Source: Neomesorhizobium sp963726065
Lineage (GTDB): Bacteria; Pseudomonadota; Alphaproteobacteria; Rhizobiales; Rhizobiaceae
Assembly (NCBI GenBank): GCA_963726065.1
Contig: CAVSAU010000018.1
Coordinates: 1 to 64,000 of the forward strand
Direction: 5' to 3'
DNA: 64,000 bases
Positions 49,498 through 63,063 of this stretch are shown here, in pieces. The notes below the pieces were generated by a model that was given only the letters and a program-made list of their open reading frames with translations, ran no database searches and was not told where the DNA came from. Made by a program: the position numbers and the translations under genes. Positions within the stretch are counted from its first letter, which is position 1; the number at the start of each line of letters is the position of its first letter.

Positions 49498-50535
49498 TCA
49501 GCCTGGCTCCGCCTCACCTGCCTCCACCACGGCAATGATGTCGGCGGCAAGCCGGTGCAGTTCGTCACGGTATCCGGTGCGTGCAGCCGGATTGTTTTCG
49601 TTCGAGGTCATGGCGATGGTGAGTTGGAGCGCCGGCACGATGTAGAGCATCTGGCCGCCATACCCCCAGGCGTAACGCACGTCCTGCCCGCCGATCTCGC
49701 GCAGGAACCAGCCGTAGCCGTAGGCGTCGCCGGTGAATCGCGAATTCGTGCGATGCTGCCAGGAAAGATCGATCCACGCCGGCGATATCAGTTGCCGGCC
49801 GTCCGGCGTCTTGCCGCCATTGCGGTAGAGTTCGCCGAAGGCCAGCAGCGAGCGCGTGCTCATCGCCATCTGGTTGCCGCCGAGATAGATGCCCTGCGGA
49901 TCGCGTTCCCAGCCGCCGATGGAGAAATCCTTCAGCGGTCCCAGCCATTCGCCAGCGAGTTCGCGCGTCGAGCGTCCGCTGGCGCGGGTGAGGATGGCGG
50001 AGAGCAGATGCGTCGAGGCAGTGGAATAGAGCATGGCGCCGCCGGGCTCGTCGACGAAGGGCTGGGCGAGCGCAGCGCGCACCCAGTTGCGGCTCGACAC
50101 CCAGCGCCCATAGTTGGAGCCGGACATGCGCTCCAGTCCCGCCTGCATGGAAAGCAGGTTGCCGACGGTTATCTTCTCCAGGCGTGGATCGGGATTGTCA
50201 GGCAAGTCGCGGGCAAGCAGCGGCGCGATCTTCTGGTCCACTCCTTCCAGCACGCCCTTGTTGATGGCGATGCCGACCAGCGCCGAGATGACCGACTTCG
50301 ATGCCGACTTGATGTTCGTGGAAGCCGCCACCGAGTTGCCGCGATAGCCGCGCTCGGCGACGACCTTGCCGCTCCTCGCGACCATCACCGCCTTGAGCTG
50401 ATCGAGCACCTCTGCCCGGTCGAGGATGTCGGGAAGCTTGGGTCTCCCGTTTTCCGAGGCCCCGCCCTGTTGCGCGAAAGCGGAGCGCGAGACGGAGGAA
50501 AGGGCAATGAGGGTGAGAAAAGCGCGTCGGTCCAT
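49498..50535 (-). CDS. Serine hydrolase, beta-lactamase/class C-like
   Basis: 345 residues. The N-terminal signal sequence MDRRAFLTLIALSSVSRSAFA has two arginines followed by a hydrophobic core. The active-site SxxK is in NIKSASKSVISALVG; downstream are LLSMQAGLERM and GRWVSSRNWVRAALAQPF, and near the end YAWGYGGQMLYIVPAL with the third conserved box (HxG-like in YGG). These proteins are usually peptidases or esterases rather than true beta-lactamases. Leftward, isolated. Confidence 0.88.
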   Translation of the reverse strand: MDRRAFLTLIALSSVSRSAFAQQGGASENGRPKLPDILDRAEVLDQLKAVMVARSGKVVAERGYRGNSVAASTNIKSASKSVISALVGIAINKGVLEGVDQKIAPLLARDLPDNPDPRLEKITVGNLLSMQAGLERMSGSNYGRWVSSRNWVRAALAQPFVDEPGGAMLYSTASTHLLSAILTRASGRSTRELAGEWLGPLKDFSIGGWERDPQGIYLGGNQMAMSTRSLLAFGELYRNGGKTPDGRQLISPAWIDLSWQHRTNSRFTGDAYGYGWFLREIGGQDVRYAWGYGGQMLYIVPALQLTIAMTSNENNPAARTGYRDELHRLAADIIAVVEAGEAEPG

Positions 50536-50667
50536 CGATCCGCGCTAGGCAAAGCGCGCGGCAAAATCGTGACCTGTAACTGCCAAACCGCCCCATTCAC
50601 GCGGACGTGACCGGGACGTGCAGAAAACGCCGTCAGTGGCCACCGCGGTAGAGTTTGCAAACGGGCT

Positions 50668-53600
50668 CTAGACCAGCTCCACCTCGACGACGCCACTCAC
50701 GGCCCGCATCGCCGAGGCGATCTGCGGCGAGATGCGGTAGCGGTTGGGAAGCTCCACCTCGACTTCGCCCGCGCCGTCTTCCTTGATCACGACAAGGCTC
50801 ACCTGCCCCTCCCCTTTGGCTGAAAGCTGGGCGGCAAGCGTGCCGAGCGGCGCGGTGTCGCGGACATACACGCGCAGCGCCTTCTGCACCTGGCTTGCCA
50901 CGTCGTCCAGAAGCTGCACCGTCTGGATGCGCAGGTTGACGCCTTCCGGCCGGTCTTCCGCGGCCACCGTGATGATCACGGATTTGCCCGCCTCCAGTAT
51001 GTCGCGATACTGCGCCAGCGCTTCCGAAAACAGCACCGCCTCGTACTGGCCGGTGGTGTCGGAAAACTGCACGACGCCCATCTTGTTGCCGGTGCGGGTC
51101 TTTCGCTCCTGCTTCGAGGTGACCGTGCCGGCGAGCCGCCCGGCAGCCGCTCCGCGCTTCACCGCGGCGGAAAACTCCGCCCAGTTCTGCACCCGCATCT
51201 TGGCGAGTGCGGCCTTGTATTCGTCGAGCGGATGCGCCGAGAGATAGAAGCCGACCGCCTGGAATTCGCGGTGCAGCTTGTCGGCTGGCAGCCAGGCGTC
51301 GGCGGCGGGGAGGTGCAGCGTTGCCGCCTGGCCGGTCGTGGCCATGCCGAAGATATCGGCCTGGCCCGACATGGCGTTTTCCTGGGCGCGCTGCGCCATG
51401 CCCATCATGCGCTCGACGCCGGCCATCATTGCCCCGCGCTCGTGGCCGAAACAGTCCAGCGCACCGGCGGCGATGAGGCTTTCGAAGACCCGCTTGCCGA
51501 CGACGCGCGGATCGACCCGCTCGCAGAAATCGGCAAGGCTCGAAAACGGCCGCTCCCTGCGTTTCTCCACGATATGCTCGACGGCGGCGTCACCGACGCC
51601 CTTGAGTGCGGCCAGCGAATAGAAGATGCGGTTCTCGCCCACTTCGAACGGCCGGAACGAGCTTGAAACCGAGGGCGGCACTACGTCGATGCCGAGCCGC
51701 ATCGCGTCCTGGCGGAAATCCGCCAGCTTGTCGGTGTTGCCCATGTCGAGCGTCATCGAGGCGGCCAGGAATTCGACGGGATAATGCGCCTTCAGATAGG
51801 CCGTCTGGTAGGATACGATGGCATAGGCGGCGGCATGCGACTTGTTGAAGCCGTAGTCGGCGAACTTGGCCAGAAGGTCGAAGATGAAATCGGCCTGCGG
51901 CTTGGAAAGTCCGTTCTTGACCGCTCCGTCGACAAAACGCTCGCGCTGCTTGTCCATCTCGGCGCGGATTTTCTTGCCCATGGCGCGGCGCAGAAGATCG
52001 GCTTCGCCGAGCGAATAGCCGGAAAGCTCCTGAGCGATCTGCATCACCTGTTCCTGGTAGACGATGACGCCTTGCGTCTCCTTCACCAGGTGGTCGATCT
52101 TGGGGTGGATCGACGCCAGTTCCTCCTCGCCATGTTTTCTGGCGTTGTAGGTCGGGATGTTCTCCATCGGGCCCGGGCGATAGAGCGCCACCAGCGCGAT
52201 GATGTCCTCGATGCGATCCGGGCGCATGCCGATGAGCGCCTTGCGCATGCCCGCACTTTCCACCTGGAACACGCCGACCACCTCGCCGCGCGAAAGCATG
52301 GCGTAGGTATCGGGGTCGTCGAGCGGAATGGTCGCCAGATCGATGTAGATGCCGCGGCGGCGGATCAGTTTCACCGCGGTTTCCAGCACCGTCAGCGTCT
52401 TCAGGCCAAGGAAGTCGAACTTCACCAGACCGGCCTGTTCGACATATTTCATGTTGAACTGGGTGACCGGCATGTCGGAGCGCGGATCGCGGTACATCGG
52501 CACCAGCTGCGACAACGGCCGGTCGCCGATCACGATGCCGGCGGCGTGCGTCGAGGCGTGCCGGTAAAGCCCTTCGAGCTTCTGCGCCATCGCCAGCAGC
52601 GTTTCGACGATCGGTTCCTTTTCCGCTTCCTCGGCGAAGCGCGGCTCGTTAGCGATGGCGTCCGCCAGCTTGACCGGATTGGCGGGATTGGCCGGCACCA
52701 TCTTGCAGAGCCGGTCGACCTGGCCGTAGGGCATCTGCAGCACGCGGCCGACGTCGCGCAGCACGGCGCGCGCCTGCAACGTACCGAAAGTGATGATCTG
52801 GCCGACCTGGTCGCGGCCGTATTTCGACTGCACGTAGCGGATCACCTCCTCGCGGCGATCCTGGCAGAAGTCGATGTCGAAGTCGGGCATCGACACGCGG
52901 TCGGGGTTGAGGAAGCGCTCGAACAGCAGCGAGAACCGCAGCGGGTCGACGTCGGTGATGGTCAGCGCATAGGCGACCAGCGAACCGGCGCCCGAACCGC
53001 GGCCCGGGCCGACGGGGATGTCGTGCGCCTTCGCCCATTTGATGAAGTCCGAAACGATCAGGAAGTAGCCCGGGAACTTCATCCGTTCGATGATGCCGAG
53101 TTCGTATTCGAGGCGCTCCCGATATTGTTCCGGCGTGTAGCCCTCGGTCAGGCCGCGCGTCGTCGAGCCGCATCTCCAGGCCTTCATGGGCCTGGCGGGC
53201 CAATTCCTCCGCCTCTGCCCTCACGGCGGCATCCGCGTCGGCTGCGTCGCGGGCGGCGAAGCGCGGCAGGATCGGGTTGCGGTTCTTCGGATAGTAGGAG
53301 CAGCGCCGGGCGATCTCGACCGTGTTGTCGATCGCTTCGGGAATATCGGCGAAAAGAGCCGACATCTCGGCCTGGCTCTTCAGGAAATTGTCGGGCGAGA
53401 GGCGGCGGCGGTCGTCGGTAGCGACGACCGCGCCCTCGGCGATGGCGATCAGCGCGTCATGCGCCTCGTAGTCGTCTCGCGCCGGGAAAAATGCCTCGTT
53501 GGTGGCGACCAGCGGCAGGTCGTGGCGGTAGGCGAGCTCGATGGTCGCCGCCTCGACCAGGCGGTCATAGCCGGCAGGACGCGACAGCTCGACATAGAGC

Positions 53601-54196
53601 CGGTTGCCGAAAAGCCGGCTGAGCTCGCCGAGCCGGGCCTCGGCAATCGCGGCGTGATCGGATTTCAGCGCCGCGCCGATCGGCCCGCGCTCGCCGCCGG
53701 TCAGGCAGATAATGCCTTCCGTTTGCCCGTCCAGCGCGTCGACGGGCAGATGCACGCCGTCTCCCGGGGGGATGTCCAGATACATGTGGCTGACCAGCCG
53801 GACGAGATTGCTGTAGCCGGCCTCGTTCGCCGCAAACATCACCACCGGAAACAGATCGAGCGCCTTGCGGTTATAGCCGCGCTGGCCTTCGTTGGCCTCG
53901 GCGGCGAAGGCAAGGTCGATCTGGCAGCCGATGATCGGCTGCACGCCATCCTTCACCGCCTTCTGGGCAAATTCCAGCGCGCCAAACAAATTGTTGGTGT
54001 CGGTGACGGCGATGGCCGGAGCTTCGTCCTTCACCGCATGGTCGACGATCTTGCCGAGTGGCAATGCGCCCTCGAGCAGCGAATAGGCCGAATGCACACG
54101 CAAATGGATGAAGGGTCGTGTCACCGCCACCAGCTTCGCGGCCAGCGCCATCGCCTCGCGTTTCAGCGGGTCGCGTGGAAGTCTCTCATCCGCCAT
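50668..54196 (-). CDS. dnaE: DNA polymerase III alpha subunit, interrupted by a frameshift
   Basis: Replicative polymerase of about 1,175 residues. The N-terminal PHP domain begins FIHLRVHSAYSLLEGALPLGKIV. The catalytic core has GPGRGSGAGSLVAYAL and PDFDIDFCQDRREEVI (metal-binding aspartates). The helix-hairpin-helix and OB parts follow (GVGDAAVEHIVEKR; MGVVQFSDTTGQYEAVLF). At about 53165-53175 one extra base changes the frame; removing it joins ARQAHEGLEMRL to TRGLTEGYTPEQYRERL. The gene is essential, so the break is almost certainly a sequence error. ATG 54196. Confidence 0.94.
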
Positions 54197-54339
54197 GGGG
54201 TTCGCGCCGCTCGAAAGGACTCAACTTGATGCCGAATGTATTAGCCGGGAGCGCCTGGTGCCAGCCCGATCGGCGACCGACCACAGCTTTCGGCCTCCAC
54301 AACCGAGACCCGGCCGATAACTCGCTGCGGCAAATGATA

Positions 54340-54441
54340 GCCCCTCACCCTTGCCCTCTCCCCGTGAAGACGGGGAGAGGGGGCCATTGACGTCGTGGCC
54401 AGCTCCTTCGCCCCGCCTGCGTCTGGCAGGAAATGAGGGGC
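54340..54441. repeat. Nested palindromic repeat element
   Basis: Outer arms GCCCCTCA (54340-54347) and TGAGGGGC (54434-54441) enclose a perfect hairpin CCTCTCCCCGT-gaag-ACGGGGAGAGG (54355-54380) and a smaller one, CCTGC-gtctg-GCAGG (54416-54430). The layout is a cruciform-like mobile-type palindromic repeat in the 637-bp gap between pccA and dnaE. Confidence 0.65.
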
Positions 54442-54534
54442 AGGTTCATCATGCAAGCCTCCAATCTTCATCAGCACAGGCGTCTCAGTCACCACGCCCG
54501 CTTTCGCGTTTGGCTCTTGAAAGAAAAGTGGGAT

Positions 54535-54770
54535 GCGGCGCCTGGGACCAGAGCCGTTTCAAATTTATACGAGGCCCGCTCTCCCAGGCGCCGCCGCTGT
54601 TCTTGCCCTATCGCAGGGAGCGCGGATTTTCAGCCCCGCGATCCCCCAGCAGCGCTAGCGTAGTGCTGCCGATCCGGCACCGTCCCCTCCACGCTCATCC
54701 GGTGCATGACCCGTGTTCCCGTGACGGCGATGGCTCGATTATGCGGGAGGCCCAAAGGGGTGTGGACAAA
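54535..54770. other. Highly structured intergenic region, possible small RNA
   Basis: A perfect 13-bp inverted repeat GCGGCGCCTGGGA (54535-54547) / TCCCAGGCGCCGC (54582-54594) is followed by further pairings such as GCGCGG/CCGCG (about 54620-54640) and alternating stems to about 54660. It lies between two leftward genes, so it may be a terminator complex for pccA or a separate small RNA. No coding frame is supported. Confidence 0.4.
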
Positions 54771-54833
54771 ACAAGCTGAAAGACTGCTGACAGGTGATGA
54801 CAACATAGCCGAGGGGAACACCCCTGCACCGTC

Positions 54834-56847
<2,014 letters not shown>

Positions 56848-57049
56848 GGACGCCGCTTCCTCCGCTTGGTCTTCCCCTATTATGGAGTTCCGGCGGCCTG
56901 CTCAAGCGGCGCGGCATGCAAAGCCGCTATTCGGATATCGCACCGCGAACTGTTGGTCCATTGGAGGATGGGCCGAGGGTTGATAGGCCTGTCAAAAGCT
57001 GAAAACGTGCCGCCGGGCCCGTTGAACTGATTTGTATGAAAGAAAAAGC

Positions 57050-58176
<1,127 letters not shown>

Positions 58177-58177
<1 letters not shown>

Positions 58178-58647
58178 TGGCGCTCGGATACGAGACGGAT
58201 TTGCGGGCAATGGGCGAATTCTCAGCAAGCGAGCTCTACGCGATGCTGAAGATGCGCGTCGACGTCTTCGTGGTCGAGCAGAAATGCCCCTACCCCGAAC
58301 TTGACGGCAAGGATCCGGACGCCCTGCATCTCAGGCTGCTCTCCGGCGATGCGTTGCTGGCCAGCGCGCGCATATTCAAGCCGCTTCATCCCGGCGATGC
58401 GGTCAGCATAGGCCGTGTGGTAGTTTCGCCGGCGTATCGCGGCGAACGACTGGGCGAGAAACTAATGAAGGAAGCGATTGCCGCTTGCGAACGGCTTTTC
58501 CCAGGCAGTCCGATCGCGCTTTCGGCTCAGAGCCATTTGCAGCGCTTTTACCAATCGCTCGGCTTCTCGCCGGTTTCGGAGCAATATCTGGAGGACGGCA
58601 TTCCTCACATCGATATGCAGCTGACTGCGCCGGCTCGCGCTGCATGA
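58177..58647 (+). CDS. GNAT N-acetyltransferase, ElaA-like
   Basis: 156 residues. The string MLKMRVDVFVVEQKCPYPELDGKDPDALHL is the ElaA N-terminal signature; the acetyl-CoA loop is VVSPAYRGERLGEKLMKEAI and the end has LQRFYQSLGFSPVSEQYLEDGIPHIDM. The substrate is unknown. Its start overlaps the frmA stop (TGATGG type), so it is translated with frmA. Confidence 0.92.
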
Positions 58648-58662
58648 CGTTTGGCATTTGAG

Positions 58663-59118
58663 ATGGACAAGAGCCCTTCTGTCTACGTCGATGCAGACGC
58701 CTGTCCCGTCAAGCAGGAAGTCGTAAAGGTCGCCGAGCGGCACGGGCTGGTCGTCACCTTCGTTTCCAACGGCGGCTTGCGGCCCTCGCGCGATCCGATG
58801 ATCCGCAACGTGGTTGTGTCGAAGGGCGCAGATGCCGCCGATGACTGGATCGTCGAGAATGCCGGGGCAAATGACATCGTGGTCACCGCCGACATTCCAC
58901 TGGCAGCGCGAACCGTGGCGCTTGGCGCCCATGTGCTTGGGCCGACTGGGCGACCTTTCACGCCCGAGACGATCGGCATGGCGGTGGCGATGCGTGATTT
59001 GAAGCAGCATTTGCGCGAAACCGGCGAGAGCAAGGGCTACAATGCCGGCTTCAGCCCCGCCGACCGGTCGCGGTTTCTTGGCGCGCTGGACCAGATGGTC
59101 AGGCGGGCGCTGAAATGA
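58663..59118 (+). CDS. DUF188 (YaiI/YqxD) family protein
   Basis: 151 residues. The family core is VYVDADACPVKQEVVKVAERHGL, DDWIVENAGANDIVVTADIPLAARTVALGAHVLGPTGRPFTPETIGMAVAMRDL, with PIN/NYN-like acidic residues (DADACPVK, TADIPLA). A nuclease-like role is suspected for the fold but not proven. ATG 58663 is preferred over TTG 58651. Its stop overlaps the next start (ATGA). Confidence 0.9.
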   Translation: MDKSPSVYVDADACPVKQEVVKVAERHGLVVTFVSNGGLRPSRDPMIRNVVVSKGADAADDWIVENAGANDIVVTADIPLAARTVALGAHVLGPTGRPFTPETIGMAVAMRDLKQHLRETGESKGYNAGFSPADRSRFLGALDQMVRRALK

Positions 59119-59793
59119 ACGAGACAGCGATGAATACGCCGGTGCACCGCAGGCGGGCTTTCTACACCGGCGCAGCAGCCGGCGTCGGCGCGCTGCTCGT
59201 CGGCTTCTGGGTGGCGCCGAGCCTTGCCGTGGTGATCGGCGCCAATGCATTCTTCACGGTCTATCTTGGCATGGCGCTCGCCGCCTTTCCACGGCTTACG
59301 CCGGACTATCTCAAGCGCAACGCCGACAGTGCCGACGAACCGGTGGGGGTCATCTTCACCGTCACATTCGCGGCCGTGGTCGTGGCGGTGATTTCCCTGT
59401 TCATCCTGATCAACCAGCAGCACAGCCCCGATCCGCTGTCGCTTGGCTTGACCCTGGCCGCCGTGCCGCTGGGTTGGTTCACCATCCACACGATGGCGGC
59501 GCTGCATTACGCGCATCTCTACTGGCAGCCGGAAACCACGGCCGAAGGAAAATCGACGACGCACCGTGGAAATGCCCGCCAGGGATTGGAATTTCCGCAA
59601 ACCGAAGAATCCATATGGCTGGGACTTCCTCTATTTCTCTTACACGGTCGGTGCGACGGCGCAGACCTCCGATGTGGAGGTTACGAACACAGCGATGCGC
59701 ATGGTGTGCATCGTGCATTCCGTCTTTTCGTTCTTCTTCAACACGGTGCTGGTGGCGGCGGCGGTGAATGTCGCCGTATCGCTGGGAAATTGA
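59115..59793 (+). CDS. DUF1345 membrane protein, interrupted by a frameshift
   Basis: About 225 residues with four to five membrane segments (for example ANAFFTVYLGMALAAF, VGVIFTVTFAAVVVAVISLFIL, LAAVPLGWFTIHTMAALHYAHLYW). After a one-base frame change near 59610 the sequence continues YGWDFLYFSYTVGATAQTSDVEVT and ends VAAAVNVAVSLGN, typical of DUF1345. The function is unknown. It is translationally coupled to the DUF188 gene. Confidence 0.85.
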
Positions 59794-59832
59794 CGCCCGC
59801 AGATTGTCTACAGATCAACGTCAGGCTTCCTT

Positions 59833-60666
59833 ATGAAAACCATTTCCAACGCAAAATCCCATGGCGGCGTCCAGAGCGTCCACACCCACACTTCCGAAGC
59901 CTGTGCCTGCGAGATGACGTTTGCGGTGTTCGTGCCGCCGCAGGCGGCCGAAAGGCCCTGCCCCGTTGTCTGGTATCTCTCGGGCCTCACCTGCACCCAC
60001 CAGAACGTTATGGACAAAGGCGAATACCGGCGGATGGCCGCTGAACTCGGCTTGATCGTCGTGTGCCCCGACACCAGCCCGCGCGGCGACGACATCCCCG
60101 ACGAGAAGGACAACTGGCAGTTCGGCAAGGGCGCCGGCTTTTATGTCGACGCCACGCAGGCGCCTTATGCCAGGAATTACCGTATGTATTCATACATGAC
60201 GGAAGAACTGCCGGCGCTCATCGCTAGCAATTTCCCCGTCGACATGAGCCGCCAGGCGATCTTCGGCCATTCGATGGGCGGCCACGGCGCGCTGACAATC
60301 GCGTTGAAAAACCCCGCACGGTTCAAAAGCTGCTCGGCCTTTGCGCCGATCGTTCAGCCAATGACGGCCGGGTGGTCGAAACCGGCGCTGCAGAAGTTTC
60401 TGGGCCCGGACGAGTCGGCATGGCGTGCATATGACGCGACCGCGCTGATCGAGGACGGCCACCGCTTCCCCGAATTTCTGGTCGACCAGGGCCGCGCCGA
60501 CGGATTTCTGGACGACGGACTGCGGCCATGGCTCCTGGAAGAAGCCTGCGCCAAGGCCGGCATTGCACTGACGTTGCGCATGCGGGAAGACTACGACCAT
60601 TCCTACTTCTTCATCTCGACCTTCATGGACGATCACCTGAAATGGCATTCGGAACGGCTGGGGTAA
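59833..60666 (+). CDS. fghA: S-formylglutathione hydrolase
   Basis: 277 residues, esterase-D family. It has the nucleophile elbow FGHSMGGHGALTIAL (serine near residue 147), the oxyanion region WYLSGLTCTHQNVMDKGEYRRMAAELGL, and the catalytic histidine in REDYDHSYFFISTFMDDHL. It hydrolyses S-formylglutathione to formate and glutathione, completing formaldehyde removal begun by frmA about 1.7 kb upstream in the same transcription unit. Confidence 0.95.
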   Translation: MKTISNAKSHGGVQSVHTHTSEACACEMTFAVFVPPQAAERPCPVVWYLSGLTCTHQNVMDKGEYRRMAAELGLIVVCPDTSPRGDDIPDEKDNWQFGKGAGFYVDATQAPYARNYRMYSYMTEELPALIASNFPVDMSRQAIFGHSMGGHGALTIALKNPARFKSCSAFAPIVQPMTAGWSKPALQKFLGPDESAWRAYDATALIEDGHRFPEFLVDQGRADGFLDDGLRPWLLEEACAKAGIALTLRMREDYDHSYFFISTFMDDHLKWHSERLG

Positions 60667-60785
60667 CGCCATCCTCAAGCAAATGTCACCGAAACGACCA
60701 AACTTCACACCTTGTCTCACCGTAGTTTGACTTCAGTTGATGCAGCGCCCTGCCTAGGGTCGCTCACGACCGAGGGAGGCACGAC

Positions 60786-61620
60786 ATGCCCACGCCATCG
60801 AACCCGGATACGCTGATCTACCGGCAATCCGGCTGGACGAGACTGACGCACTGGATCTGGGCGGTCGCCCTGTTCTTCCTGCTGTTGACGGGCCTGCAGA
60901 TATTCAACGCACATCCCGCGCTCTACATTGGCAAGCAGTCCGGCTTCACTTTCGACAACAGCATCCTGCAGATCGGCACCATCCACGGCGACAGCGGCCC
61001 GCGAGGCGTGACAGATATCTTCGGAAAGCGTTTCGACACCACCGGCGTATTGGGGCTGTCGGAGAGTGGGGGCCAGTTGCGTGGACGCGCCTTTCCCGCC
61101 TGGGCGACCATCCCGTCCCATCAGGACCTCGGCACCGGCCGCGTCATCCATTTCTTCTTCGCCTGGGTACTGGTCGGCACATTGCTGGTCTGGCTGATCG
61201 CCAGCGCCGCAAACGGGCACCTGAGGCGCGACCTCGCTCCTGGCGTCGACGACATCAAGAAGCTGCCGTCCGACATTGCGGCGCACGCCAGGCTGAAATT
61301 CCATCATACCCGCGACTACAATACGCTTGCAGAAGCTCGCTTATGGCGGCGTGCTGTTCATATTGCTGCCGCTGATGATCCTGACAGGACTGGCGATGTC
61401 GCCCGCGGTTGACGCCTGGCTGCCGCTGGTCGACCTGTTCGGTGGCCGGCAGACAGCCCGCACCATCCACTTCATCGTGATGCTGCTTCTGGTCGGCTTC
61501 TTCGTCGTGCACATGCTGATGATCCTCGCCGCCGGGCCGTTCAACGAGCTACGCTCGATCCTGACCGGCTGGTACCGCACCGATCCGCCGCACCGTGGCG
61601 AGCCGGAAGCGAGTGCGTAA
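60786..61620 (+). CDS. Cytochrome b/b6-type membrane subunit, interrupted by a frameshift
   Basis: About 277 residues. Four to five membrane segments carry paired heme-ligand histidines: RLTHWIWAVALFFLLLTGLQIF, RVIHFFFAWVLVGTLLVWLIA, and after a frame change near 61330 (one extra T) LAYGGVLFILLPLMILTGLAM and TIHFIVMLLLVGFFVVHMLMI. Removing the T restores RDYNTLQKLAYGGV. It is the hydrogenase/formate-dehydrogenase-type cytochrome b that accepts or donates electrons for the next gene's product; 1 bp separates the two genes. Confidence 0.87.
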
Positions 61621-61621
61621 A

Positions 61622-62413
61622 ATGAAAAAATTCCAGCTCAGCCGCCGAAAATTCCTCACCTCAGCCGCGCTCGGCGCGTCAGGCTTCGTCCTTTCCGGCT
61701 GCGACGCGTTCGACGGCGTCAGCAATCCCGACAGTTCGGTGCGCAAATTCCTCGAGGGCGCCAACGACCTCACCTACCGCGCGCAACGTTTGCTGATCGG
61801 CCGTGACGCGTTGGCGCAGGAGTTTTCCGAGAGCGACATCCGCCAGCCACAGCGGCCAAACGGCGTCACCGCGCCTGACGACGCCACCTACAAGGGGCTT
61901 TTGAGCAGCGATTTCGCCGACTGGCGGCTGGAAGTGACCGGTCTGGTGGAAAAACCACTGTCGCTCAGCCGCGAGCAGCTGATGAACATGCCGGCCCGCA
62001 CCCAGATCACCCGCCACGACTGCGTCGAAGGCTGGAGCTGCATCGCCAAGTGGACGGGAACGCCGCTATCGCTGGTGCTCGACCAGGCGGTGGTCAAGCC
62101 GCAGGCGCGTTACGTGATGTTCCATTGCCTCGATACGATCGACCGCGACCTTTCCGGCGACGTCAAATATTACGGCACCATCGACCTCATCGACGCCCGC
62201 CACCCGCAAACCGTTCTCGCCTACGGCCTGAACGGCAAACCGCTGCCGGTGGAAAACGGCGCTCCGCTCAGAGTGCGGGTCGAGCGGCAGCTCGGCTACA
62301 AGATGCCGAAATATGTGCACAGAGTCGAACTGATCGACAGTTTCGCCGCCATCGGCCGCGGCAAAGGCGGCTATTGGGAAGACAATGGCTACGACTGGTA
62401 CGCAGGAATCTGA
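61622..62413 (+). CDS. MsrP/YedY-like molybdopterin oxidoreductase with Tat signal and lipobox
   Basis: 263 residues of the sulfite-oxidase fold. The signal sequence SRRKFLTSAALGASGFVLSGC combines twin arginines with a cysteine lipobox, so the product is probably exported folded and lipid-anchored. The molybdenum-ligand cysteine lies in ITRHDCVEGWSCIAKWTG, and NGKPLPVENGAPLRVRVERQLGYKMPKYVHRVEL is typical of the cofactor domain. It is likely a reductase or oxidase linked to the preceding cytochrome b instead of an MsrQ partner. Substrate unknown. ATG 61622. Confidence 0.9.
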   Translation: MKKFQLSRRKFLTSAALGASGFVLSGCDAFDGVSNPDSSVRKFLEGANDLTYRAQRLLIGRDALAQEFSESDIRQPQRPNGVTAPDDATYKGLLSSDFADWRLEVTGLVEKPLSLSREQLMNMPARTQITRHDCVEGWSCIAKWTGTPLSLVLDQAVVKPQARYVMFHCLDTIDRDLSGDVKYYGTIDLIDARHPQTVLAYGLNGKPLPVENGAPLRVRVERQLGYKMPKYVHRVELIDSFAAIGRGKGGYWEDNGYDWYAGI

Positions 62414-62571
62414 CCGGCCAGGTTTCGGCCCTGAGATCGGGCACCGGCTGCCGCCCCCGTCCTGCCCTACCTGGTTGCAAGGGTTGCTCTCAGCCTACAT
62501 CGACCTATGTTGATCAGGAGCCGCCACTGGCGCGCACATGAACAATCAACAAACCGCAGGAGGTTGGCCGG

Positions 62572-62955
62572 GTGTCAGACACCGTGAATATCTATGAAGA
62601 AACACCGGACATGGACACAATCGGCGGGCGCCTGTCGCGCGCCCGTGACAACGCAGGGCTCAGCGTCAAGCAGGTCGCCTGGCAGCTCGGTGTGAAGATC
62701 GCCACCGTCACCGCCTGGGAAAGCGACCGCGCGCTGCCTGGTTCGCACCGGCTGAACCGGCTGGCCGGAATGCTGGGGGTCAGCATTTCCTGGATCCTGC
62801 ATGGGGTCGGCACGGCGCCCATCCAACAGGACCGTCAGCAGACCGTCGACAGCATCGTTTCACAGCTCGAAAGGCTCAAGTTGATGCATCTTGAGACCGG
62901 CCAGCTGATCGGAAAGATCAAGAAGGACCTCGACAGGGTCGCGGCGGCGCACTGA
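62572..62955 (+). CDS. XRE-family HTH regulator
   Basis: 127 residues. The HTH_3 domain is at about residues 15-75 (IGGRLSRARDNAGLSVKQVAWQLGVKIATVTAWESDRALPGSHRLNRLAGMLGVSISWILHG), followed by a helical C-terminal tail of about 45 residues that may oligomerise. The start is a GTG at 62572, with a perfect AGGAGG 8 bp upstream. The target is unknown; the next gene has its own riboswitch. Confidence 0.9.
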   Translation: MSDTVNIYEETPDMDTIGGRLSRARDNAGLSVKQVAWQLGVKIATVTAWESDRALPGSHRLNRLAGMLGVSISWILHGVGTAPIQQDRQQTVDSIVSQLERLKLMHLETGQLIGKIKKDLDRVAAAH

Positions 62956-63063
62956 ACCGCCTACGACAAATTGTGCGTATGTTTTCCGTGATGTCGTGGG
63001 GAGGTGACAATCTGTCGGCAATGGGCTATGCACTGGTCCGTCGAGGGCTTCGGCCCTACCTGT

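Noticed and set aside
63043..63058. GGGC-TTCG-GCCC hairpin as terminator of the XRE gene
   Set aside because: The hairpin is stable but lacks a following T-run, so I do not call it a terminator.
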